A DNA stretch of 64,000 nucleotides from Mycolicibacterium phocaicum (GTDB lineage: Bacteria; Actinomycetota; Actinomycetes; Mycobacteriales; Mycobacteriaceae). Every line of letters begins with the position of its first letter. Within the stretch, counting starts at the first letter, position 1. The DNA lies in NCBI RefSeq assembly GCF_010731115.1, contig NZ_AP022616.1, positions 3,596,001-3,660,000 of the forward strand. Direction: 5' to 3'. Both the position numbers and the translations under genes were made by a program. Shown here piece by piece: positions 8,231-16,752 of this stretch. The notes below the pieces were generated by a model, which was not told where the DNA came from, did no database searches, and saw only the letters and a list, made by a program, of their open reading frames with translations.

Positions 8231-9241
8231 ATGACGGCTATGTCAAACCATTTCACGGGCCTCAGCCTCGGCCCGCCCCTGGGCGACCAGCGCCTGGACC
8301 TCTGCGATCTCTACGCCTTCCAATCACCGGCCGACCCGGCGCGCACGGTGCTGATCCTCAACGCCAACCCCAACGCCGACGCGCTGCATCCCGAGGCGAT
8401 CTACCGGCTCGCCATCGACAACGACGGCGACCTGCGTAACGACATCGCGTTCAGCTATGTCTTCTCCGAACCGGACTCGGGACAGCAGACCGTCGATGTC
8501 TACCTGGCGACCGGAGAGGCCGCAGAATCACCGGAAGCGGTGGGCGACAAAATCTTCGAGGGCGTCGAGGTGTCGTTCGGCAAGGAGCCCGTGATCGCCC
8601 ACTCAGGCGAATACACGTTCTTCGCCGGCGCCCGCAGCGATGCCTTCTTCTTCGACTTCGACGGCATCAAGAACCTGTTCGACATCAGGGGCGGCCGCAA
8701 CTTCACCGCGCTCCACCTCACGGGCGAATTCCCCTGGACCGGAGTGGATTCCAACACGCAGGCCAACGTGTGCTCGATGGTCCTGGAACTGCCGACCGCG
8801 GCACTGGGCGCGGCACCGGACATCCGGATCTGGGGCCGCTGCAGCGTCCGCCGCGACGGCACGCTGCTGCACGTCGACCGGGCCGGGCACCCGTCGGTCA
8901 GTAGTTTCTTCAACACCGATGACACCAAAGAGGAGTACAACGCCAGCGAGCCGGAGCACGACCGGGACCGCTGGATGCCGATGTTCGTGCACCTCCTGGG
9001 ACACACCGGTGGTTACACCGATGAGGAGGCCGTCGCCGCGGTCGACGCCGAGGGCATCCTGCCCGACATGCTGACGTTCAACCCAGCACTGCCGGCCAAG
9101 TACCCGAACGGGCGGGTGTTCACCGACGACGTCATCGATTACCGGCTGGCCTCGCTGACCAAAGGCGACTGCCCGCCGTCCGGCTTGAGCCCGCACACCG
9201 ACACCCTGCAGGTCTTCCCGTATCTGGGTCCGCCGCACTAG
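8231..9241 (+). CDS. DUF4331 family protein
   Basis: The 336-residue protein begins MTAMSNHFTGLSLGPP; the in-frame ATG three codons on is an alternative start, and neither has a clear ribosome site. The N-terminal LDLCDLYAFQSP and LILNANP segments, the DGDLRNDIAFSYVF segment and the FAGARSDAFFFDFDGIKNLF block are DUF4331 hallmarks. No enzymatic activity is established for the family as far as I know. There is no signal peptide here although some relatives are exported. It stands alone, divergent from the O-methyltransferase and ending at a hairpin. Confidence 0.85.
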   Translation: MTAMSNHFTGLSLGPPLGDQRLDLCDLYAFQSPADPARTVLILNANPNADALHPEAIYRLAIDNDGDLRNDIAFSYVFSEPDSGQQTVDVYLATGEAAESPEAVGDKIFEGVEVSFGKEPVIAHSGEYTFFAGARSDAFFFDFDGIKNLFDIRGGRNFTALHLTGEFPWTGVDSNTQANVCSMVLELPTAALGAAPDIRIWGRCSVRRDGTLLHVDRAGHPSVSSFFNTDDTKEEYNASEPEHDRDRWMPMFVHLLGHTGGYTDEEAVAAVDAEGILPDMLTFNPALPAKYPNGRVFTDDVIDYRLASLTKGDCPPSGLSPHTDTLQVFPYLGPPH

Positions 9242-9255
9242 GACGGCACTGGAAA

Positions 9256-9282
9256 CGCACGCTCGCCGGCCGCGAGCGTGCG
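9256..9282. terminator. Hairpin between convergent genes
   Basis: Arms 9256-9266 and 9272-9282 (CGCACGCTCGC and its complement) form an 11-bp GC-rich stem with a 5-nt loop. It lies 15 bases after the DUF4331 stop and before the opposing gene ending at 9346, so it could serve both directions. Confidence 0.7.
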
Positions 9283-9345
9283 CGGACTACACACCGAACG
9301 CGGCGTGTCCACGTACAAACACGGACGCTCGCGGGAAAAAAGGGG

Positions 9346-9837
9346 TTAGCGCGCGCCCTCTTTGGCGTACACCACCCGCAGGATGTGCCCGACCTCCGGG
9401 CCCATCACCATGTCAGCGAGCTCGCAGAATGCCGCGGTGAACACCGGCCCGTGCGGCGGCACCGCGGCGGACAGGTGGTGCGCCACCTCGTGCAGGACGA
9501 CCAATTCCCGCAGCGCCCAGGTGGATTGGCGTTCGGGGACGGCGATGACCGCACCACCGGCACCGGATTCGTAGTGCGCGGCCGTCACTCCCCGGCGCGC
9601 CCGCACCGCCACCGCACCGGCGTCGGGCCACCGTTCCGCCACCGCCGGCATGGCCAACACCTGGTCGACATAGCGCCGCACCGCGTCGAGGGATCCGAAC
9701 CGCGCCTCGGGCGGCAACGTCAACTGCGTCCCGAAGAACTCGACCGCCCGGTTGCCGCGTTCCCCGGCGCGGTCGAACAACGTGCGCACGAACTGCTCAG
9801 CGGCGTATACCGCGGACCGTTGTACGTCGCGGGTCAC
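9346..9837 (-). CDS. TIGR04338-type metallohydrolase
   Basis: I start this at the GTG that overlaps the upstream stop as GTGA, giving 163 residues beginning VTRDVQRSAVYAAEQ. The zinc motif HEVAHH lies in VVLHEVAHHLSAAVPPHGP (about 115-133), with E as catalytic base and a downstream His/Glu (FTAAFCELAD) as third ligand. Family members are small putative zinc peptidase-like proteins of unknown substrate, common in actinobacteria and their phages. Coupling to the DUF2786 gene matches the Rv0184-Rv0185 pair in M. tuberculosis. No signal peptide. Confidence 0.88.
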   Translation of the reverse strand: MTRDVQRSAVYAAEQFVRTLFDRAGERGNRAVEFFGTQLTLPPEARFGSLDAVRRYVDQVLAMPAVAERWPDAGAVAVRARRGVTAAHYESGAGGAVIAVPERQSTWALRELVVLHEVAHHLSAAVPPHGPVFTAAFCELADMVMGPEVGHILRVVYAKEGAR

Positions 9838-10583
9838 CGCTCCAGAGCCGTACGCGCCCCGGACAATTCGGGACTCGGCCCCAGCCGGGCCCGGCGCCCC
9901 GCCCGGTCCCCGGCCCGCCGTGCTGCCGATGAGTAGCCGGCCGACGCACTCGTCGCCCGCCAGCTGCCCCGCGCCTGCGACGTCTTCTTGTAGAACGACA
10001 CCAGTTCGAGATCCTTGTTGCGCAACGCAAGCGCCGTCCCGGGCTGGTCGGCACTCTCGGCCGTCGCTGCCTGCCGGGCCTCCTCGCGCGCGTCGACCAA
10101 CCGCTGCCCGACGCGCGCGCCGAACGCCAGCTGGAAGTTGAGCCGGGCAGTGATGGTCGGCGTCGGCCGGTGCGCACCCGTCGAGATGTAGGCATCCGAC
10201 GACTTGACCATCTGCACCACCACACTGGCGTACAGGGCGTGGGTGGCGTCGATGTCCTCGGCGAACCCGTAGGCGTAGACGAACGTCGAGTTGGACGCGA
10301 TATCGCATTTCACGTCGTTGGCCCGCGCGATCAGCACGAACAACTGCACGAATGTGCGCAGCCCGCGGGTGCCCGCCTCGCCGATGGTGACGGTGCGCTG
10401 CACCGGCTCCTGCGCCGCGGTCCGGGTCGCTGAATGCGCCCGCGCCACCGCCAGATCGATCGACGTGGTGGTGGCCAGCCGCTGCGCGGCCGTCATGAAC
10501 GCCTCGGCCTCGTGCGGGTTGTCGGTGTTCTCGGCCTGCCGCAGCAGTGCCGCGATCCGGGCCAGCATCTTGTCGTCACTCAT
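9834..10583 (-). CDS. DUF2786 domain protein
   Basis: The 249-residue protein carries the short DUF2786 module at the N-terminus (MLARIAALLRQAENTDNPHEAEAFMTAAQ, residues 5-33), followed by a helical region. A basic, Arg-rich C-terminus runs from about 205 (RATSASAGYSSAARRAGDRAG). The function is unknown. The basic tail could bind nucleic acid (inference). Its stop and the GTG of the metallohydrolase share GTGA, so the products are probably made together. It corresponds to Rv0184 in order. Confidence 0.87.
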   Translation of the reverse strand: MSDDKMLARIAALLRQAENTDNPHEAEAFMTAAQRLATTTSIDLAVARAHSATRTAAQEPVQRTVTIGEAGTRGLRTFVQLFVLIARANDVKCDIASNSTFVYAYGFAEDIDATHALYASVVVQMVKSSDAYISTGAHRPTPTITARLNFQLAFGARVGQRLVDAREEARQAATAESADQPGTALALRNKDLELVSFYKKTSQARGSWRATSASAGYSSAARRAGDRAGRRARLGPSPELSGARTALER

Positions 10584-10654
10584 GCTCGCGACATTATGGG
10601 ACGGCTACGACGTTTCCGCGCGCGCGACATGTCGTCGCCGGCGTCGCACCGCTG

Positions 10655-10831
10655 TCAGTCCGGCGGCTCCTGCCCTTCGGCCGGTTCCTGTTCGACGTCG
10701 GGCGTCTCGTCACGGCCCGTGGCGCTGGCGCGGCGAAGTTCGTCGACGGCGCTGGTCGGTCGCTTCGCCTCGCCGGTCTCGACGTCGGCGTCGGTGTACG
10801 TCCCCCGGGAACCGGGATCATCCTTGGTCAT
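10655..10831 (-). CDS. Small conserved-type hydrophilic protein
   Basis: The ATG at 10831 opens a 58-residue frame, MTKDDPGSRGTYTDADVETG to EGQEPPD, with almost every third codon position G or C, as expected for real coding sequence here. It is acidic, with no cysteine, signal peptide or membrane segment, and is probably disordered. A weak AGGA precedes the start. It sits between the lipoprotein hydrolase and DUF2786 genes on the same strand. I do not recognise a function. Longer readings of the same frame upstream look like antisense noise from the hydrolase gene. Confidence 0.65.
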   Translation of the reverse strand: MTKDDPGSRGTYTDADVETGEAKRPTSAVDELRRASATGRDETPDVEQEPAEGQEPPD

Positions 10832-10950
10832 GGCAGTCCGTCCTGTTCGTCGGTCGTACGGCGCCACGAAGCACCGCAGCGGGCAGGCGTCGTCATGCCG
10901 ATATACCCACCGATGAAGGTTGGACACCTCCTGCGGTTGCCGCGTGGTGA

Positions 10951-11985
10951 CTACTTGCCGACGAATCCGTCCAACGCGCTGGTCAGCTGCGGCGACAGCG
11001 GCGCCTTGTTGGCGTAGTTGGCGACGTTGTCGGTCGGATCGTCGCGCAGCACGTGACTGACGCCCTTCAGCGGAACCACCGTCAGCGCGGTGTGCGCCAG
11101 CGCGGCGATCAGCGGCTGCTCCGCGTCGCAGAAGGCCTGGACGTCCGAATCCGAACAGGTCAGCAGCACGGGAGTGCCGTTCGGCAGCTTCGCCGCCAGG
11201 GACAGCGGGTCGATGGCGTCGGCCTCCAGCACCGCCTTGGCGTTGGCAGGGTTGAGGATGGCACTCAGACCTTCGGGCAGCTTGGCCGGCGGGGTGCCGG
11301 TGGCGCGCGTCGTCGCGACGGCGTCGGTCCACTCCTTCAGCACCTGGTCGGCCTGCTCGCGGGTTTTCGCCCCGGCCTTCACATCGGCGTCGACCGACGA
11401 CCGCACGCGGTTGGTGATGACGTCCAGATACCGGCCGGCCAGTGGCTGCAGCAGCGCGAGCGAGTGGATCTTCGGGGCACCCGGGCTGGTGTCGGTCGCG
11501 AGCGCCAGCGCGTGCACGGTGCCCTCACCCAACCCGTACACCGAGACTCGGGCGGTGTCTGTGCCCTTCTGCTCGGACAGGAACTTCACGGCCGCCTTCG
11601 CGCCGGCGGTGTAGACGGCGCTGCCCACGTCGCGCAGGTTCTGGGCGTGCGGGCCGACGCCGGTCTTGCCGGTGCCGACCTTGTCGTACCGCAGGCTGTC
11701 GACCTTCTTGCCGGACAGGTACTCGGCGAGCTGTCGCATGTTGCCGACCTTGCCGGCGACGGCGTTGTCACCGTTGCGATCGGTCTGGCCGCTCTCGGAG
11801 ATCAGCAACACCGACGGCGCCGCGGCGGCCCCGGGGACATGGCGGTAGCTGCCGTGGATGGTCAGGCCGTCGGCGACGAAGCTGACGTCCTCATCGACCC
11901 AGTCGCCGCCGCCGGCCTTGTCCGAACCGCACGCCGCCACCGCCAGCACCGTCAGCGAAACCAGCAGGCGCACAGCCCATTTCAC
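10951..11985 (-). CDS. Alpha/beta-hydrolase-fold lipoprotein without nucleophile serine
   Basis: The 344-residue protein has a lipoprotein signal (LLVSLTVLAVAAC, lipobox LAVAAC with the lipidated Cys at 19), so it should be anchored on the outer face of the membrane. The core has hydrolase features: VLLISESGQTDRNGDN, LRYDKVGTGKT, an elbow region VSVYGLGEGTVHAL, PVLLTCSDSD, and a His near the end (KGVSHVL). The elbow reads G-L-G-E-G where G-x-S-x-G is expected, so Ser is absent. It starts 13 bases after the monoacylglycerol lipase stop and is probably co-transcribed with it. It may be a lipid-binding or non-catalytic partner. Confidence 0.85.
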   Translation of the reverse strand: MKWAVRLLVSLTVLAVAACGSDKAGGGDWVDEDVSFVADGLTIHGSYRHVPGAAAAPSVLLISESGQTDRNGDNAVAGKVGNMRQLAEYLSGKKVDSLRYDKVGTGKTGVGPHAQNLRDVGSAVYTAGAKAAVKFLSEQKGTDTARVSVYGLGEGTVHALALATDTSPGAPKIHSLALLQPLAGRYLDVITNRVRSSVDADVKAGAKTREQADQVLKEWTDAVATTRATGTPPAKLPEGLSAILNPANAKAVLEADAIDPLSLAAKLPNGTPVLLTCSDSDVQAFCDAEQPLIAALAHTALTVVPLKGVSHVLRDDPTDNVANYANKAPLSPQLTSALDGFVGK

Positions 11986-11998
11986 GCGACCACCCCGG

Positions 11999-12901
<903 letters not shown>

Positions 12902-12928
12902 TCACACCCGCTGCGTACGCTGGGTCAG

Positions 12929-13933
12929 GTGAGTGTCCTCAGCGATTCCACCGCAGCAGACACGTCGTCCCGGGCCCGTGATGCGTTCCTTGTCGACGCG
13001 GGGCGGCACCGGCGCGAGCTGCTGGCCCACTGTTACCGCATGACCGGTTCTCTGCACGATGCCGAGGACCTGGTGCAGGAGACCTACCTGCGCGCCTGGA
13101 AGGCCTACGACAACTTCGAGGGCAAGTCGTCGGTGCGGACCTGGCTGTACCGCATCGCCACCAACACCTGCCTGACCGCACTGGAGGGCCGTCAACGCCG
13201 GCCGTTGCCGTCCGGGCTCGGGCAGCCCGCGGCCGACCCGCAGGCCGAGATCACCGAGCGCACCGACACCGCCTGGCTCGAGCCGCTGCCCGACGTGCAT
13301 GACGCACCGGGTGATCCGCAGACCATCGTCGGCTCCCGCGAGTCGGTCCGGCTGGCGTTCATTGCTGCGCTGCAACATCTTTCGCCGCGGCAGCGCGCCG
13401 TTCTCGTGCTACGCGACGTGCTGCAGTGGAAGGCCGCGGAGGTCGGCGAGGCCGTCGGAACGTCGACGGCGGCCGTCAACAGCCTGCTGCAACGGGCCCG
13501 CGCACAGCTCGACGCCGTCGGCCCCAGCCAGGACGACGTCCTCGTGGCCCCCGAGTCCGACGAAGCGCGTGAGCTTTTGACCAAGTACGTCAACGCCTTC
13601 GAGTCCTACGACATGGACGCCCTCGTCGAGCTGTTCACCGCCGACTCGGTATGGGAGATGCCGCCGTTCGACACCTGGTACTCCGGCCCACGGGACATCG
13701 TCGAGCTGTCCCGGTTCAAATGCCCCGCCGAGCACCCGGGCGACATGCGGTTCGTCGTCACCACCGCCAACGGGCAGTCCGCGGCGGGCATGTACATGCG
13801 CAATCCCGAGACCGGCCGGCACGAGGCGTTCCAGCTGCACGTGCTGGACATCAAGCCGGGCGGCATCTCGCACGTTGTCGCGTTCATGGACCCGACGCTT
13901 TTCGAGAAATTCGGGCTGCCCCCACACCTCTGA
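12929..13933 (+). CDS. sigG: ECF sigma factor SigG with SnoaL-like C-terminal domain
   Basis: From GTG at 12929 the protein is 334 residues; an in-frame ATG at 12899 would add 10. Region 2 spans about 28-95 (RRELLAHCYRMTGSLHDAEDLVQETYLRAWKAY, cut here to YRMTGSLHDAEDLVQETYL). Region 4 is at about 145-200 (LSPRQRAVLVLRDVLQWKAAE). Residues 210-330 form a SnoaL-like fold, typical of SigG/SigJ-type ECF factors that lack a classical anti-sigma partner, where the extra domain modulates activity. It sits divergent from the lipase as in Rv0182c-Rv0183. No anti-sigma gene is seen next to it. Confidence 0.92.
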   Translation: MSVLSDSTAADTSSRARDAFLVDAGRHRRELLAHCYRMTGSLHDAEDLVQETYLRAWKAYDNFEGKSSVRTWLYRIATNTCLTALEGRQRRPLPSGLGQPAADPQAEITERTDTAWLEPLPDVHDAPGDPQTIVGSRESVRLAFIAALQHLSPRQRAVLVLRDVLQWKAAEVGEAVGTSTAAVNSLLQRARAQLDAVGPSQDDVLVAPESDEARELLTKYVNAFESYDMDALVELFTADSVWEMPPFDTWYSGPRDIVELSRFKCPAEHPGDMRFVVTTANGQSAAGMYMRNPETGRHEAFQLHVLDIKPGGISHVVAFMDPTLFEKFGLPPHL

Positions 13934-14030
13934 CGGTCACCCGCCACTGTTCCGGCTTCGCGTCCGGGCCGGCTTCGGCGTGCCCGGTTACGGAACCCAA
14001 CGCACTACTGCTGCTAGTTTTCGATAATTC

Positions 14031-14119
14031 GGAACGACATGTTCTGAGGTCCTATTTCTGCAGGTAGAGTGCCTGCCATAGCATCTTTCTGGAACGTGTT
14101 CTCGCTTTGTGGCTATGAT
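14031..14119 (+). promoter_or_regulatory. Promoter with two GAAC/GTTC operator-like sites
   Basis: TATGAT (14114-14119) lies 7 bases before the ATG at 14127, so the alcohol dehydrogenase message is probably leaderless. An inverted repeat GAAC-GT-GTTC (14092-14101) overlaps the -35 position. A second one, GAAC-N5-GTTC, lies at 14032-14044. The proximal site, 14090-14103, fits the published KstR pattern TnnAACnnGTTnnA except for its last base. Which regulator binds is unknown. Confidence 0.5.
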
Positions 14120-14126
14120 CTTCGTC

Positions 14127-15251
14127 ATGAAGACCAAAGGCGCTCTGCTGTGGGAAGTGAACTCCCCGTTCCAGGTCGAGGAGATCGACCTCGGTGACCC
14201 CGTTGCCGACGAAGTACAGATCCAGATGCATGCCGCGGGCATGTGCCACTCCGACTACCACCTGACCACCGGCGCCACCCCGATGCCGCTGCCCTGCCTC
14301 GGCGGGCACGAGGGCGCGGGCGTCGTCACCAAGGTCGGAAAGAACGTCACCGGCATCGAAGAGGGCGACCACGTCATCCTCGCGTTCATCCCGGCCTGTG
14401 GCTCCTGCCCGCCGTGCATGAAGGGCTTCCGCTCGCTGTGCGACCGCGGCGCCGTCCTGCTGGGTGGCAAGTCGATCGCCGACGGCACCAATCGCATCCA
14501 CGCCCGCGGCAAAGAGGTCGCGGCGATGAACCTGCTGGGCACCTTTGCGCCGTACATGACGGTCCACAAGGACTCCGTCGTCAAGATCGACAAGGACATC
14601 CCGTTCGAGTCCGCCGCCATCATGGGCTGCGCGGTGCCGACCGGCTTCGGCTCCGCCACCAACGTCGCGCAGGTCCAGCCCGGTGAGACCGTCGCCATCG
14701 TCGGCGTCGGCGGCATCGGCATGAGCGCGCTGCAGGGCGCGGTGATCTCCGGCGCCAAGCACGTCATCGCCATCGACCCCAACCCGTGGAAGCGCGAACA
14801 GGCCATCAAGTTCGGTGCGACGCACGTGTACGCCTCGATGGCCGAGGCCATCGCGCCGATGATCGACCTCACCTGGGGCCTGATGGCCGACAAGGTCATC
14901 ATCGCCGTCGGCGAGATGAAGGGCGAGTACATCGAAGAGGCCATGATCCTGACGGCCAAGACCGGCACCTGCGTCGTCACCGGCATGGGCTCGATGATGG
15001 ACGCCGACGTCAAGCTGAACCTCTTCCTGTTCACCATGTTGCAGAAGACGTTGAAGGGCAACATCTTCGGTGGCGGTAGCTCGCACATCGAGACGCCGCG
15101 GCTGGCCGCGCTGTACAAGTCCGGCCTGCTGAACATCGACGACATGATCACGCGGACCTACAAGCTCGAGGACATCAACCAGGGCTACCAGGACATGCTG
15201 GACGGCAACAACATTCGCGGCGTCGTCACCTTCGACGAGTCCGACTGGTAA
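14127..15251 (+). CDS. NDMA-dependent (mycofactocin-class) alcohol dehydrogenase
   Basis: I use the ATG for MKTKGALLWEV (374 residues), because a -10 box places transcription start on it. It is a zinc-type medium-chain dehydrogenase: catalytic zinc region GMCHSDYHL and GGHEGAGVV, structural zinc cysteines CGSCPPCMKGFRSLC (about 93-107), and NAD-binding GVGGIGMSALQG (about 195-206). The insertion LLGGKSIADGTNRIHARGKE and length match the Rxyl_3153/NDMA-dependent group, whose NAD stays bound and which passes electrons to the redox peptide mycofactocin. No mycofactocin genes lie in this window. Substrate is probably a primary or secondary alcohol. Confidence 0.9.
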   Translation: MKTKGALLWEVNSPFQVEEIDLGDPVADEVQIQMHAAGMCHSDYHLTTGATPMPLPCLGGHEGAGVVTKVGKNVTGIEEGDHVILAFIPACGSCPPCMKGFRSLCDRGAVLLGGKSIADGTNRIHARGKEVAAMNLLGTFAPYMTVHKDSVVKIDKDIPFESAAIMGCAVPTGFGSATNVAQVQPGETVAIVGVGGIGMSALQGAVISGAKHVIAIDPNPWKREQAIKFGATHVYASMAEAIAPMIDLTWGLMADKVIIAVGEMKGEYIEEAMILTAKTGTCVVTGMGSMMDADVKLNLFLFTMLQKTLKGNIFGGGSSHIETPRLAALYKSGLLNIDDMITRTYKLEDINQGYQDMLDGNNIRGVVTFDESDW

Positions 15252-15272
15252 CCGTTCCTCGCGAACAGTCGC

Positions 15273-15306
15273 AAAACCCCCAATTTTCCTGGAAATTGGG
15301 GGTTTT
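15273..15306 (+). terminator. Terminator of the alcohol dehydrogenase gene
   Basis: AAAACCCCCAATTT (15273-15286) pairs with 15293-15306, a 14-bp stem with a 6-nt loop, ending in TTTT then CGCG. It begins 22 bases after the stop. Its core AAAACCCCCAAT recurs in the terminator at 16697. Confidence 0.85.
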
Positions 15307-15309
15307 CGC

Positions 15310-15596
15310 GTTTCCGCCGCCGTCAGGACGTCCCCCCGCTCGGCCGGCAAAGTACCTGAATGCAATCGAAGTGGCGATCTGCCGATGGTCAGTGCATTCA
15401 TGGACCTCTGGCGGCCTGGAGCGTTACCTGACTTCAATCACAATGGCCGCCAGTGCGAATTGACTGAACCCACGGATTTCTCCGCCCCTGCTTTCATCTC
15501 GCGTGGGCGTTGAGTGCGGACTGAGGGCGTAGCAGTTCGAGTGAGCATGTGCGTAGGTTCGCGGTCAACGCGCGGTTGCGGGCACTCGACTAATAG
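15310..15596. other. Non-coding gap with successive inverted repeats
   Basis: No gene is seen in this 287-base stretch. It holds three inverted repeats in a row: TGAATGCA at 15357-15364 with 15393-15400; CTGGCGGCC at 15408-15416 with 15445-15453; and TCGAGTG at 15537-15543 with 15583-15589. The first two both have a 28-base loop. It may be the 3' untranslated region of the DUF4349 gene or a structured RNA; nothing in the sequence decides between them. Confidence 0.3.
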
Positions 15597-16523
15597 CTAC
15601 TGCGGTGAGTCCACAGTGGGCTCCGACGGCGTATCGGGCTCTGCCGGTGCGCTGCTCTTGTGACGCGAGCCGGTCCACTTGACGAAGACGTAGAGCGCCC
15701 CGCCGAGGACCGCGAGCGGAATCAGCCACGGCAGCAGGAATCCGAATGCCAGGACAAGGTGAGAACCGAAGGCCCACAACGTGTCCCAGCCTCGCTCAAC
15801 CTGTCCGAAGAAGCCGTGATAGCGCTCCGGCGCGGGACCGCCGGTGCGCTCAGCGGTGATCTGGACATCGACGGAGCTGTAGGTGATCTGGTCCCGGAGG
15901 GTGTCGCGCTGCGCTTGCAGGCTCTGCAGCTCGGCCTGCCGCGACGACAGCGCGTCCTCGGCCTTGATCAGCGCATCGGGGTCTTTCGAGTCCCGCATGA
16001 TGGCCAGCAGCCGGTCCACCGACGTCTTCAGCGCGGTGATCCGGGCATCGAGGTCGACGCGGCGTGCGGTGACGTCGTCGGTCTTGACCTCGAGCGTCTG
16101 GACCGTCCCGAGGCCCTTGAGGGAGGCCAGGGCGGCGTCGAGCCCGTTGGCAGGAACTCTCAGCACCAGGTGAACGCTCGCGCGGCCGGACGTCGACCCG
16201 GCGTCGTCCGAACGCTCATCGACCCGCCCACCCGCTTTGTCGACGATGGCGGTGGCCTTGTCCGCCGCGGCTGCCGGGTCGGCGGCAACGAGGATCAGTG
16301 ACGCGGTCTTGACGACATCGCGCGCCGGATCTACCGGCGGCGCGGGCGCCTCCGGGGCGCCGCCTTTGAAGTCCGCCCCGGCCCCGCCCTTCAGCGGCGC
16401 CGCCGCCGGCGCGGACTCGGAATGCCGCGCCGAGTTGTTGCTGCCGCTACATCCGGCCACCAACCACAATGAGGCGATCAACAGGGCGAGAAAAGCGATC
16501 GGCCGGAACCGCATGCGACTCAT
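15597..16523 (-). CDS. DUF4349 lipoprotein with C-terminal membrane anchor
   Basis: From the ATG at 16523 the protein has 308 residues; an ATG three codons later is possible. A lipobox LWLVAGC gives a lipidated Cys near 21, followed by an Ala/Pro-rich linker (25-60). DUF4349 covers about 65-255, with a coiled-coil stretch ALIKAEDALSSRQAELQSLQ (about 180-200) and ITYSSVDVQI. A hydrophobic segment LVLAFGFLLPWLIPLAVLGG lies at about 255-275, then a short charged tail. The family is found in envelope proteins; a role in sensing or structure at the membrane is inferred. It lies alone between two terminators. Confidence 0.87.
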   Translation of the reverse strand: MSRMRFRPIAFLALLIASLWLVAGCSGSNNSARHSESAPAAAPLKGGAGADFKGGAPEAPAPPVDPARDVVKTASLILVAADPAAAADKATAIVDKAGGRVDERSDDAGSTSGRASVHLVLRVPANGLDAALASLKGLGTVQTLEVKTDDVTARRVDLDARITALKTSVDRLLAIMRDSKDPDALIKAEDALSSRQAELQSLQAQRDTLRDQITYSSVDVQITAERTGGPAPERYHGFFGQVERGWDTLWAFGSHLVLAFGFLLPWLIPLAVLGGALYVFVKWTGSRHKSSAPAEPDTPSEPTVDSPQ

Positions 16524-16696
16524 GCCTGCCCAGCGTACCGACGGTTTCACAGGAATTCGGTGGGGAATGTCCAGCCACGGGTTGCGCCGAACGCAACTGC
16601 ACGGCGCCACGAGGCCGGTTTCTCCGCCGTCCAGTTGCGTTGGCCGCCGCTGCGAAGGTTTCATCGGATCGCGTCGGCGCTCCCGTCCCAAAACAC

Positions 16697-16734
16697 CGAA
16701 AACCCCCAATCCCGTTGGGGATTGGGGGTTTTCG
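16697..16734 (-). terminator. Terminator downstream of the SDR gene
   Basis: Arms 16697-16713 and 16718-16734 are perfect 17-bp complements around a 4-nt loop. It lies 19 bases past the SDR stop on the minus strand and reads into a T-run. The stem repeats AAAACCCCCAAT from the terminator at 15273. Confidence 0.85.
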
Positions 16735-16752
16735 AAACCGGCTGAGGGACTA

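Noticed and set aside
10832..10925. Short minus-strand peptide frame MTTPARCGASWRRTT upstream of the 58-residue gene
   Set aside because: Only 24 codons, the TATATC box is just three bases before its ATG, and there is no ribosome site; evidence too thin.
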